Source: Orbilia blumenaviensis (Eukaryota > Ascomycota > Orbiliomycetes > Orbiliales > Orbiliaceae). From it: 64,000 nt of DNA. Location of the stretch: positions 1,240,001 to 1,304,000 of the forward strand of contig JAVHNS010000012.1 in NCBI GenBank assembly GCA_036872755.1, given 5' to 3'. The notes under the pieces are model-generated. The model saw only the letters and a list, made by a program, of their open reading frames with translations. It made no database searches and was not told the DNA's origin. The position numbers and the translations under genes were made by a program. Of this stretch, positions 26,244-38,358 are shown piece by piece (the stretch's first letter is position 1; each line of letters begins with the position of its first letter).

Positions 26244-27365
26244 ATGCCACAAGACTTCACTATAAACATCAAATCTCGCTTTAAGTATTTCATGCAGAAT
26301 AAACTCTCCAAGTTGGCAGCCCTTCGCTCCCGACCCACTGCTTCTAGGAACACGGCGGGTGGCTGCGCGGAAGAAGGCATAATACGTCCATCCATCCCTA
26401 CCTTCTCACCATTCACAGCACTACCGCCGTCCATTATGCTTAAAGTCCTTCAGCAGCTTCCACCAGCATCTCTTCCGTCCTTACTCCAGGTTAATAAAGC
26501 AACTAGGGCCTTGATTCTCGAAAACTATCACTTGGTCTTAAGCTACCCACATATCATAACCTCCAAATACGAGTTCTACCCCCTAAAGCTCCCGTTCCCA
26601 GACTGGTGGACCCACAACAGCGACCGCTCATCGCATCTATGCCAATTTTTTAACGCCTGGTGGAGGGTCAAAATGTATGAGGATTGCTACATAGTGTTAG
26701 CGGAGGTGCTCGCTGACGAGTACATCGGGTACTGGAAGACCATGGCGGAGAGTAATCCAAGACTTAGGGAGGTTTATGAAGAAGTTGAATCCATCGGTTG
26801 GGATGGTTTCAAGAGATTAATGCTTCTGGAGCTAGCGAAAGAGAGCTTTGACCGTGGCGTTGATGGGAATGCCGCCCAATATTTGGAGGACCTAGTAGCA
26901 GATGGGTCTCTCAAACGACATCATAGAAAAGTCCAAATAACAAAACAGGGCAAGGAGAAGGCAGTGGAAGGCTATAATTGGGACCAGGACTCCGTGTTCA
27001 GAGGCTTCAGAGGAGATACGGGAACCAACGCTGCGAAGCTAGCAATCAGTCTCACTACATCCAATATTGACATATCGGTGATACTCAAGCAGTCTCTAAC
27101 CTTTGCGATTCACAAAACAGTACTCGAGGAGGTAAATTACAGTTTTCCCACTGTAAAGCTGAGAAAGTTACATCCCGTGCAGTTACTGGAGTTGCTTAGG
27201 GTGAGAGTTCCACCGTGGAGTTGGGTTCAGGAAAATCAGATTGAGCAATTGAAAAGAGTATTTGTGATGAGTTCGCAGAGTAGAGAGGATATCGGGCGGT
27301 ATAGGTCGGAATGGGGTGATATGAGGGATGTTGTGGAGGGTGTTCTAAGGGCGGGGGTCATATAG
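26244..27365 (+). CDS. F-box-like protein
   Basis: Single-exon gene, 373 residues. Residues 57-95 resemble an F-box (FTALPPSIMLKVLQQLPPASL followed by LLQVNKATRAL), the part that would dock on Skp1 in an SCF ubiquitin ligase. The remainder is alpha-helical with Trp-rich patches and has no leucine-rich or WD repeats. Near residue 315 is a KLHPVQLLELLRVR motif that recurs in the F-box-like protein at 38359-40017 (KLLKPVQLWELIR). The two are therefore probably distant members of one fungal family. Substrate unknown. ATG 26244 is the first in frame; a later start would still keep the F-box. Confidence 0.65.
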   Translation: MPQDFTINIKSRFKYFMQNKLSKLAALRSRPTASRNTAGGCAEEGIIRPSIPTFSPFTALPPSIMLKVLQQLPPASLPSLLQVNKATRALILENYHLVLSYPHIITSKYEFYPLKLPFPDWWTHNSDRSSHLCQFFNAWWRVKMYEDCYIVLAEVLADEYIGYWKTMAESNPRLREVYEEVESIGWDGFKRLMLLELAKESFDRGVDGNAAQYLEDLVADGSLKRHHRKVQITKQGKEKAVEGYNWDQDSVFRGFRGDTGTNAAKLAISLTTSNIDISVILKQSLTFAIHKTVLEEVNYSFPTVKLRKLHPVQLLELLRVRVPPWSWVQENQIEQLKRVFVMSSQSREDIGRYRSEWGDMRDVVEGVLRAGVI

Positions 27366-30300
27366 GGATAGTATTATACATTGAATTGCAGTTTTGATTA
27401 CGAGGCTAAGCTGTGATGGCATCTGAGTGGGCCTAGAGTATAGACTCTCACAAATTGAGTGGGTCGGTAAACAGTCTGCTTAACTGGCTACACATAAATG
27501 CATATACACATATGCATAGGATCATTCATCGTCAATTTATTAAAGTCATCTTAGTCAGGGCATGCGCTTATCTCGTAAGCTCTCCTACAACCTTGTTTGT
27601 GGTGGGGCGAATCTCGACCTTCAATAGCGGTGGCGTATGCGCGTAGACACTCGCTAAACCACGTAAGTATATATATCTTTCAAAAGTGTGTGACATTTAT
27701 CAAAATTAAGATCAAATATCTTGGGATGTCAATACATAGATTAATAATAGTTGTACTAACCAAAAACTATTTAACTTACTCGGCTTGATGATAAATATAG
27801 ATTTAAGACATATAACCTTGACCCTCGTTATCGGCGGTCGATACTGTATATTCCATAGCGTCAAAATTTCAAGTAAAGATATACTGCTGCCTAATACGTG
27901 GGTCTTAACTTTCAAAAAACTCATAGGCACGAGCGAATTCAAACGAAACCTCCCAGCCCAACAACCGTGATCCATGCCCTACAATTAACGCTACGCCCGA
28001 CTCTAGCTCGAAGTCAGGGCATATTATCTTGAAAAAAAATAATTTATACACGGTATAATTATATATAATATAAAACAATTTCATTACTCCAATACAAAGG
28101 TACCAGAATGTATTAGTTCTTTTATAGGCTTTTATACATGTGTAGAACAATATGCTTCTTCCTCAAACGCATCAATTAACTTCAATGTTTATAACTCAAT
28201 TTACAGTTTCATGGTAAAGATGCATTACGTACGCAATTAGCCAATACGGACCTGCAGAGACTGACCTTGTACACTCGGATTCAAGAGCAGCGACAGCTGC
28301 AATATAGTAATTCTTAATCCTAATAATATTTCTAAAAAGCGGAGACTAGAGCCGTATCCAGATATGTGTTGAAACACGGAATTCTGGAAGTTGATCATGA
28401 AATGCAGAAGTCAAGCTCAAGGCTGGATTTTCCCGACAGAGACATGAAACCTGAGCCGTCAATCTATTTAACTTTTATGTAGTTGCTGACATCGGATGAT
28501 ATGATCATTCTGCTATACCTGAAATCTCAGCAAAAGGGAGGCTCTTTCAGGGATCTTGTTTCCATTTTGTCTCCGCCCTTGCTGACTGTCAAGATAAGAA
28601 TTTGCCGTGGGGAACGAAGGGTTAGGGCGAAGTCTTGGTGTGGTTTTCTTCCGTTCGCTTCCAGAACCAAACTAAAACCCCACTGTGATGAAGCGACAGC
28701 AGTTTCAGGGAATTAACCGACCCGAAAGACTCCCCTGATGGGACCGAGCGAACATAATAAATTCTAAGTGAAGACGCTCCGGCAGTTGGAAGGTTTAGGC
28801 TTGTTTGACAGAGATCAAGTCATCTACAAAACAGTATACCGGTGTTTCGAGGTTTTGAAACAATCGATATAATGTTGAAACAACCGCGGATGCCACCCTT
28901 TCGATTCAGCCGTATTGCTCGAATATCGATCTCAATTTCGTGCGGAGTAAAAGATATTAGGGAAAATATCGGTTCAGATTAAAACTGTCAGCACGGCTCG
29001 AGATGCCCCTTCTTTTCCCCTCTTCCTCTAGTGGGATGTTTCCCAACACCGCATGTTGATCACTCCTTGGAACAGCCGGGTCAACGCAAGCTCCTGAACA
29101 GACTTGGGAGGCCGGAATCCAAGGGCCTTTCGCAAACGGAATTTGCCATCTGGGTTGCGAAAACAACCGGATTCGCGGAGAAATAATCTACTCTTTACTT
29201 CGTAAAGATTAATAGCTACCCAAGAGCTCTGAGTAGCTCTGGGTTATGGGCACATTGTTCAACGGCACATACGCAGGGTGGCACAGGAAGCTTTGATCAA
29301 TTGCTGTTTCGAGAGATGCATGCATATGGCTAGTTAAAGATGCAAGCAAATTCATATTTACAATCGATCGGTCGGAAGCTGGAATACTTATCCGGGGAAT
29401 TGTGAAGCGATCCGGCCAACTGCATGGAGCTATAAGTTAGTTATTGGAGGTTGGAAATGAGGCTGAAAGTAACTGTGTTGTAGTACATGTAGTACTTCAT
29501 GAGGAGGGGCTGGTGGCCAATTGCAGGCAGCAGCACACCCTCAAATCGAGCTGCAGGTTGACGCAACCCGGTGAACTTGAAAAGCTAGCACTGTCTACAT
29601 CTACACTGCTTCATTACTTATCGTGTCCATCGACACCGGTAGTGCGGAACACAAAGGAGGACGAAAGACACCCTAGAAATAGCAGCTGGATTGGCATGCA
29701 TGTCATGGGGTGGGGACAAGCTTTTTAGACGCCACAAGTTCGCGAGCAGGCTTTTAGCAAATGCAGCGGTCTTGATTGGCTAGTCCTAGCTGGAGTTGTG
29801 TTTCGAGTAGTCGCCCCTCAGTTCAATGGCCATAGCCATACACCAGACCAGCACAGGGCTCAAAGTGGAGTTCGCTCACTACTAAGAGCGTGTGCTTGCC
29901 AGGGCAGATGGGGTCAATACGTGTAGTTATGGTGTTTCATCTTTCGCCCAACTTTTCCGGTCCCGCCCCTCACATTTTGCCCTTTTGAAGATGGCGCTCT
30001 GGCCACACAACACTTTTAAAATTTTGGCCGGCCGCCAGAAATAGTACGCGCCCACACCCACGTCTGGCTATTGTGTACCAGCAAGGGCGCTGGCTCGGCC
30101 GGATGTTTTTGATATGATATGACCTGACATCCTACGACGATGGCCGGGGCCGTTTATGGAATTCAAACCTGTTGCATTGACGATGTTGGCCTTGTTCGCG
30201 CCTCTTGGATAGCTTGGGCGAACTTGGGAAGACTTGGGAACTTCTGGGTATCTTGCCGGTACCCGCCAGATCAGTGCAGACCCGTTGGATTTAACATTCC

Positions 30301-30870
30301 CACGCGAGAGCTCAAGCATCAAATATCCCTCTGAACACGCTTGAACGGCGCCTGATTGGAGGGAATGCTGTCCGAACATTCGAATGGTCCTTCGTTCCCC
30401 AGTCCTTATCAGTAATAATAATTATGAACAATATCCTCTCTTCATATCCCCAAGCGCGAAGAGACGCTATTAATATCCTATCCAAGTTCGAATCGATGAC
30501 AGGAACACTCGTTGACCAAACAGGCTAGTCTTGTCAATTCAACTGCTCTTTGTTAATTCCTTCGACCGCGACCGAGTTGGCACCAGTTGCTTCTTTTTAG
30601 GTGACCAGGGCCGTCTGCACAAAGGCTTACCCCAGTCAGCCTGTCTTAGTGCGAATGAACTAAGCAGAACAAACATCCCTGCGATCTTGAATTCGAAAAG
30701 GGCATTTGCTTATTTTCGCATCTTTGAGTCGAACTAACCGTCGCGCTATCAAATTTCGAGATGCACACGAGCGGCGAGAGCCTACTTAAGATGCCGACGT
30801 CCCACCTCCAACTTACAACTTTTCCTACCTTCCCTCCGTAGTCCCAACTAAAATCCTAAAAAAGTAATCT
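27366..30870. other. Long gene-free interval
   Basis: About 3.5 kb with only short open frames lacking start context, codon bias or motifs (largest about 100 codons). No repeats or RNA genes recognised. Confidence 0.5.
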
Positions 30871-31225
30871 ACAATTCGATCCGCGAGTGCTCTTCTCGGG
30901 TAGAAAGTACTTTTTTTTTTTCCTTTTTCCTTTTCTTCCTTTTCACTTCGTTGGATTCCATTTTTACCCTTCAGTTCTCAAGCTAGTATTTTCGCCCTGG
31001 GTGTGAAAATAATTCTTTTTTCGGTGGCGTCAACAGATTGGTGTTTTTATACATATATATTCCACAGCTTCCTCCTTGCCGCTCGATATTTCTAGACGAC
31101 TATCAATTCCATCTTCTACAAAGACCCTCATACATCCTTCCATCTCAACTTGATCATCAACTTCTTTGTCAACCTCATCACTTCGACGACTCGTAGATAG
31201 ATTAGCTTCTGTTCTATAAGTCAAG
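30871..31225 (+). promoter_or_regulatory. T/C-rich promoter and leader of the DUF3455 gene
   Basis: A run of eleven or more T followed by TTCC/TTTC repeats (30909-30950) and CT-rich sequence up to the ATG at 31226 is typical of strongly expressed fungal genes. No specific factor site is claimed. Confidence 0.4.
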
Positions 31226-32001
31226 ATGCGTTTCACACTTGCTACCGTTGCCACCGCCCTTATCGGCGCTGTTGCCGTTCTGGCTGCCCCTGCTCCTAAA
31301 TATACAGGATGCAGCCTGTCGTCGATCCAGATCCCAAAGGAAGTCTTAGTTGATCCAACAAATTGTATGTGTTTAACTACCAATTAATCAATTAATCATT
31401 GCTTGTACATCCGCTAACAAATACATCTATAGCCTCGAATATTCTCGCTGCCCCTGCCGCAAATGAGAAGCTCTTCAAGATCGTTCTAGGATACGGTTCT
31501 CAAAACTACTCCTGTGTCAATGGCGTCGCTACCCCCAATGGAGCTGTTGCGACTCTCTACGATCTATCCTGCGCCTTCGCTGTCTCCCCCGAGTGGGCTG
31601 ACGTCCTCACCCGTGGTGCCGTCCAGATGGACCCAACTGCCCAGCTCGCTGGTATCCAAATGTTGAAGAACATGTTCAACGCTCAATTTATCGCTGGCGT
31701 CCATTACTTCAAGGGCGACTTCGCCACCCCGCTTTTCGAATTCACCGATAAGGCCAAGTTCATTGGTGGTGTTGGCGGCAAGATCCCAGCTCTCCTAGGT
31801 TCTGACACCGGCAAGCGTCCAGACAACTACGGCGCTGTTCCATCTCTCAAGTTGGTTCCAAAGCAGGGTATGGGTTCTACTGTCTCTACTATCTACCGTC
31901 TCCACACTGCTGGCGGCTCTCCACCACCCGGAACCTGCAACTGGCAAGGACAGAAGCAGATTCCATACGCTGCTCAATACTGGGTTTACAAGAGTACATA
32001 A
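31226..32001 (+). CDS. Secreted DUF3455-family protein
   Basis: Two exons, 31226-31364 and 31433-32001 (phase-1 intron GTATGT...CTATAG); 235 residues. Residues 1-20 are a signal peptide (MRFTLATVATALIGAVAVLA). The mature part has the DUF3455 pattern: GYGSQNYSCVNG near the start, ALYDLSC-like (ATLYDLSCAF), an HYF segment, then KLVPKQGMGSTVSTIYRLHTAGGSPPP and CNWQGQKQIPYAAQYWVYK at the end. Strong codon bias (GCC/GTC/CTC, TAC, AAG) points to high expression. Biochemical role of the family is not settled; it is extracellular or cell-surface and often induced in development or host contact. The gene stands alone in a gene-poor stretch. Confidence 0.88.
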
Positions 32002-35000
32002 GAGAAAGAAGTTCAACGTTTTCCTTTTTAGCTTCTTTTCATTATGTTTTTATCGTTTCCATTTGCTAAGCATTACTTCTTACTGTTTAATCATGCTTTT
32101 TTTTTTCGCCTTCGATTACGCTATTACATGATTACAGCTGGCAAAACGCTAGCGATACTCTATACTATTAACTAGTAATATTACTTACAACATACCCATA
32201 CCCAAAGCCAACAGGGCCCAGCCCGGCCCTCGAGAGCATAGCAGATTATTTGTTTTTTTGTTATTTCAACGGTTTCCATGTAGATACCATCCTGTCGTTG
32301 AATAAATAAGGCGTTGCACCTTGTTTTCCCTTTTCAAGGTTGTTGAATGTTGAGAGCCTTTGTTGAGATAAAAAGGATACGGATATACCCCATCATCAAT
32401 CACAGTCGTTTAGATATATATAGTATCGTGTATTTTATTTTCCTACCCTCGACCACTAAGGAATTTATCTACTTGAAATCCACTGATAACTTAGAAAATC
32501 TTTGTTTCCTATGAAAGTCTTCAATTTTAAGATCTTTGATCAATCTAAAAGTGCAACTTGGTTCAGTCGTGAGCTCCCGGCTGGGAAGGATCGGCTTGGT
32601 AACTGAACTCCGGCAAGCTAAGCTGCCTTCCATTTCCAAATGGGCCACTGGAAAACCAAAATTTCAAAACCACAACACCTATTTGGTAAAAGTAAAATAC
32701 CAGCAGCCCCACTCGCTCACTCACCCTTTCACCTTCCCACGGTGAATAAAGCTGTCATGAGGAAATGAAGACTTTTAATCTACCCTTTTTCCCGCTAGCG
32801 AAAAGGAAAATCAGCGTTCTCACAAGTAGGTTTCCTTTCCAACCGACGGAGCCGTTCAGCCGTGCTGGTGCGGGAGGAACACAAGTCAACTGCATAAGCA
32901 TCAAATTTCGGTTATTTTGGGTTTTGAAGGTCGCAATATTTGGTTAGTATGTCTTTTGTTATCTTTTCTCTCACCTTACAAAGTTTCCTAGTGTGTTAGC
33001 AAATCACTACTTTTGGGTAACTAGTCGCCGTTGAAACCAAGCTGAGTTCCTCGCGGCTCGTGGAATTCTACTGTATGCTGGACAGGGACCTTGCTCAGCT
33101 GTGGCGAAAGACACAGAAACACATTTGGATAGATAGACAGACATGGTATACTGATCATCGAGCTAGCCCCCTTGACATGAAGAGAAAAGCGAAAAAAGAC
33201 GTCCTGTGATCCCAGAACTTTTTGACTGATGGGACTGACTAGGCAAAGAGCAAGGTCATATGCATGTATTAGAACTCTTCCATGCAGAAATCCGTACCCG
33301 TGGGCGCCTATCCTCCCTTGACTTTTCACAGGATTCATAGCCTGTATTCTTCATATCTTCTTTAGCAAGGGTATACAAAATTATGGCTAGCTGTTGTGTG
33401 GGTTAACAACAAGGATGATTTTGTGTAGTGCTAGCTGGTGGTCATAGGCATTTGCAGTGGAGTCTCACTGCTTAACTAGCCGGCGTTCTCGTCGTGTCTA
33501 CCACGGGTTGGAGCGAGCGACCGTACATCATACATTACAGATACGAGGTGCATACAACACCCATGTCAATTTCAAGTCTCCGTCTGGCTGTAATATACGT
33601 GCATCCGGGAGAACATAGATAGTATACACCTATGCTGGAGTTGATATTACATGGCATGTTGTGCTACTGGAATAAGATTTGGCCTCGCTCAACTTCTCTT
33701 TTGCTTCATTTAATTGGCCATGTATGGGTGAATTTCGCTGGGATTTGGCGGTACAAGGACGGCTGGATACTTACTTACATGCATGCATATTAGGCCTACC
33801 GGCCGTCTCGTTTGGTAAGCCGTTATACACGTAAAATAATTATGCAAGATAGTTACTGAGATATTACATGGAAACTTTTGGGAAGAACAACACCAAACCC
33901 CCAAGGTTCTATTGAGAACGAAATGACAAGAGGGAAAAGAAGAGGTTACGTACACCTAGCCAGATGCATGTATATATTACTTATATGATACACGCGAAGA
34001 AGAAAATAAAACACGGCCATCGCAAGGGTTCATAGGTGCGCTTAATTCTGGGCCCTATTTAATTTTTATTTTTGTGCTACAAATGGGTGCGCAGTAGACG
34101 GATAACTCGGCTTTAAAGCTTGGGTAGGTATCTTGATATCGATTTTATTGAGGAGGGATATCAAAAGCCCTAGGATCTTCAGGTCCAAACCAAAGAAAAC
34201 ACGCAATCTCGACAGATGACGTTAGGCGGCATCCAATCAGATTTGTTACCAAATACCTTCTTTTTTAAACTCACTTTTTTTAGTTCGCTTTAACGACTTT
34301 GTTAAGTCAAAGGCTTGGTTGTGGGGTTTGTCTGAAAATAGAAAATGGGGATCCACCCTTTAATGACGAACTGGGAGAGAATCATAGATCTGATCGAAGA
34401 AAGGAAGAATAAGGATGGATTTTCCTTGTTCCTTCCCCGAGTCAATGGTGTTCTTCACACCCTCAACATTTCAGGTCTGCGAATTGTGAGAGACTCAAAG
34501 GCCTTTGGGCAAGATAAGGTTGCCCGCAGAAAGGTAGCCGCTGGACCCTAGTCACGCTAATGTCAGTTAGTAGCACGCGATTGGATGGATATTTTTGGTG
34601 TGTGTGGGTAGGCGCCGTCTGGGTGGTTGGAATTGAACCAATAAAATTTGTAGACTAGGGTTAACGGACCCATGTGGGCCCTTGGGGAATTCCGTACCAC
34701 CCTCGGCGACGACGCTGTTTGTAGACACCTTATTGTGATCACCTGTGACGTCTTTTTATTTTTCTAGAAGCTGGGATGCCTTGTTATATCAACGGATCCC
34801 TCGCTCTCTATGCATTCTGTTCTCTCGGGTCTCGAAGTCTACATATGTGGATAGCTAGAGTTGTCTTCTTAAGTTCAGTTGACCAAGACCATTGTGTTGT
34901 CTGGTTCCAACGAGACCAGCCCTGCAATGATACTAGCCCGGCTCCAGAACCAACACCAACTTCTGCACAACACATTTACCAATATTAATAACCTGCTCAG

Positions 35001-38000
35001 CCCTCGCGGTCTAGATCTTGGATCAGGTAAATTTCAAGAGTCATGCCGTGGTTGTTTTTACCAGAATAATCATATGATGGCGATACACCCCTTTCTCATT
35101 CCAGATGCTACTGTCCTTTGAGTAGGTTGGATTGTAACGACTAGGCCAAGCGGAATATCAACTTTAGGATTCAAACCATCCATATCTATAATTATAAGTC
35201 TGATTCGAATTCCCTAGTATAACTCCGTATACTATAGTACTACATCAAAAAGGCTCACGGAATATCCCGAGCCAGCCTAATACCCTCGCTATGGACACTT
35301 CTAACGGGATTCTTGCTGTAAACTTTGCATCCTAGACGCGGGGTCACGAGATGTGATGATCTTATATACCATTATGATGATTTTTAGGACCTTGAAAACC
35401 ACAGCATCTAGAATTAGTATTGTGCCGATTATACTGTCCGCACCGTTGCTAGTAATGCTTAGCTCAAGCCAATACCTTCTATTTTGCCAGTTCGTTCGTT
35501 GTAGGGGTGGGTTCTATGCGCCATATGAGCTTCCTGCACTCTCACAAACACCATGCTCTGACAAAACCGCCCCGATCAATTGAGTCATCAATCAATCCTG
35601 ATCTAGGAAATGTGAGGGCTAAGTTAGTGGTCATTATTGCGAGGTAAGCCTTCATGACTCTAGACGGGGCGAAAATCCATGTAGATTGGACGCTGCTGGC
35701 ATTATACAGAATCCATAAGGCTGTGCTGGAGATACCACGATGATCATTGAAACACTTCTGGAATACATCTATTGAAAGACTGCGCAGTATCGCTCGATTA
35801 GTACTACCTAATATACTTTGTCGAATAGGAAGCTTCCACATGTGCGTTGGGTCACCATTTCCCAAAGGGCGGGTAAGGTATACGTATATATGTGATATGT
35901 ATGTACTACAGAGCCTTTAAGCCGATTGGACGAGGGTTAGTATGATAAGTGAATAAATCAGGGCGGCTACTGCGACGTTCGAATCGCTATGGAGGGATTC
36001 GGAAATCCTTTTGATTTATTTCAGCCAGTGTGAGAGGATTCCGAGGACATATGGAAAGAGCACGTTGGCGGGAGAGGTGGTGGTGGTGGGGAGGTACTTC
36101 TTGGAGGGCCGTGACGAGGTACGTGCATACGCATGCAGGCAGGGACCTGTTATATGCCTGAGCAAAATACTGCTGGTAGACTTGGCCTCGTACCGAGTTT
36201 GTCGATTCGATGCGAGTATTTGGGATTAACGACATGGGCTATTAATTGATCGACTAAAATACCAGGATAGTGAAGGGTTTTTGAGCACTTGATGCAGCGA
36301 TTTGTATACATGTACTTGCACGTACGCACAGCAGACCCGGCGACCTCACAGTTAGAGTTATGTTTAAAAGTGCATGGGCTTGGCGCTTCGAGATATTAGA
36401 ATTACTAGAATTAATCAGATACCTAAACTGGCACTTTTAATTAAATCTGAATTGCGTCTCACGTGTAGTACCTAATTCATAGATTGCATACGTATGCACC
36501 TAAAAGTTTTATGACACATTCTCTGTGCGTACTCGCTGTTCACTAATTCACTATATTCACACGAGCTCTAAGGTAACCTCATGAGCTCAAGGAGATTATC
36601 CGCAATACTGTGGGTTATAAGACCATGATAAAATAGATACCTCGATTAAAGATGAGCACGGAGTGGAGTATATACGAATGTATATGGATCCATGGACCAA
36701 TAATTGATCGTATAGGAATTTCTAGATATATAGCTATGAGGCTTTAGCGCCTTCGATGGGTATAGGATGATGCAATGCGAAAATTCCGTATAGTCTAACT
36801 AGGCAAGGCGTATTCGGCGACATCTCAATTTCAGTAGGCTAGTATTCGATGCGGCGGCCAATTGAAAAAGTGCGGGTGCACGGGTGCGGCGTGGATCTTC
36901 TTCGAGCCCACGTCGAGCCCACGTCGAGCCACGTCGAGCCCGGCGATTACCATGCTGCCACTTTCGGAAAATTTCCGTTTTTAGATGTGTTGCATTATTT
37001 TAGGTTAGTGTATTCGAAATGCAACAAACAACGCGACCGAGCGTGTTGAGAACTACCTGTCCTAGCTAAAGGTTTGTTATGGTTTCTACAAATAAGACCC
37101 GGTCGTGACATCGGGTCATTATGGTTTTAAAGATTCTGGGTTCAGATCCTTACAGCAAGTTCGGTTCTAGGCTGTAAAATGTCCTCATCCGGTTGAATAA
37201 TCAGATTTCCAGGCAATCATCCGTATGTCGGTGATCTGCCATGGCCCAGATGGCGTGCTGTTGCTGCTATATATGGCATGTTCTACACGGATCGGTCTTA
37301 TCATGAGAAAATTACGAGCTCGTGATAGATACCGCTCGGTTCTAAATATCGCCCTAAGAATAAAGTGGGGGTCGATTTCAACTTTAGAAATTGACCTTTA
37401 GCTGGACGATTCCCCGCGGGGTATGAATTAGGGTCTTGGGTGTTCGGACTTTATAGGAAGCTGGCTTACAAGCGAGGCGACATCGCAACCGGAACTATAT
37501 GGTAGCGAGAGCGGCTGAGCACGAGACGAGTTCTCTGTACAAATATTCAGATAATGCAAACCAAGCCAAGCCTTTAATCTGGTGTGACAAGCCGAATCGG
37601 CGGGAAACCTACTCACGCCATCGAACTGTAAACTGATATGAAAGGTTATCCCTAAGTCCATCTTCAAAAGTCACCTCACGGCGAGGTTAGATTGTCTGAA
37701 AACTCGAATTTTAGCATTTAGAATTTCCAGAGTTTCTCCGAGAGACAACTGAATGGTTTTTTTTTTTTTCAGTAACCCCATGACCTCGCCGTGTGCGTGG
37801 CTAAATATTAACACCATAATTAGTTTGTTTTAGGCGGGTCATCCCGATGGGGATCGGTATAGGGTTCTGGCGATCCTAAGAATAATAATAGCTTTATATA
37901 TATACGTATGTGCGTACTATTCTCTGTATCGGAGACATAAATTTCAAATGATCGCCACCCGAGTGTAAATTCCTCGAGTATAAATTCATCGACTGGCCCG

Positions 38001-38358
38001 GCCGCTTTATCCTCCTTTCTTCCTTCTACAACTACCATCTATCGAGTTACAAGCCCGATAGTAATACAAAAAAGTTACCCAACTGGCATTAATATCGATT
38101 CATCGTCTCTTATCACGGCTTGGGGGCGAACAAACTCTGGTGCAAGCATATCAGGAGCTACCTCATCAAAGTTTTTGAATCCTCATTCAGCGGAGAGGAT
38201 TGGAGTTTTCCCATAGCCATCAAGACTCTATGCACGACGCGTCTCGCTCTCGCACAAAACCTCCGCATAATCCACCCTGATAAGGGAGAAAAGCGTGAGG
38301 TTCACATAGTCGACTGACACAATAGAACTTAAGACCGTCAAATCCAAATACCGTCAAA
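32002..38358. other. 6.3-kb gene-free region
   Basis: Only short open frames without support, the longest near 35542-35865 (minus). It contains a 10-11 bp minisatellite at 36903-36943 and a poly-T run near 37757. Two further weak open stretches (34345-34551 plus, 34879-35121 plus) show no family features. I see no gene. Confidence 0.5.
36903..36943. repeat. Minisatellite, CGAGCCCACGT unit
   Basis: Two perfect 11-bp copies (36903, 36914), a 10-bp copy lacking one C (36925), and a truncated copy (36935). They lie in an otherwise AT-rich gene-free region. Confidence 0.85.

Noticed and set aside
35542..35865. 107-codon minus-strand frame with hydrophobic stretches
   Set aside because: Weakly protein-like but no start context, no extension by splicing and no recognisable family.
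35960..36000. B-box-like GTTCGAATC
   Set aside because: No A-box at suitable distance and no acceptor stem pairing.
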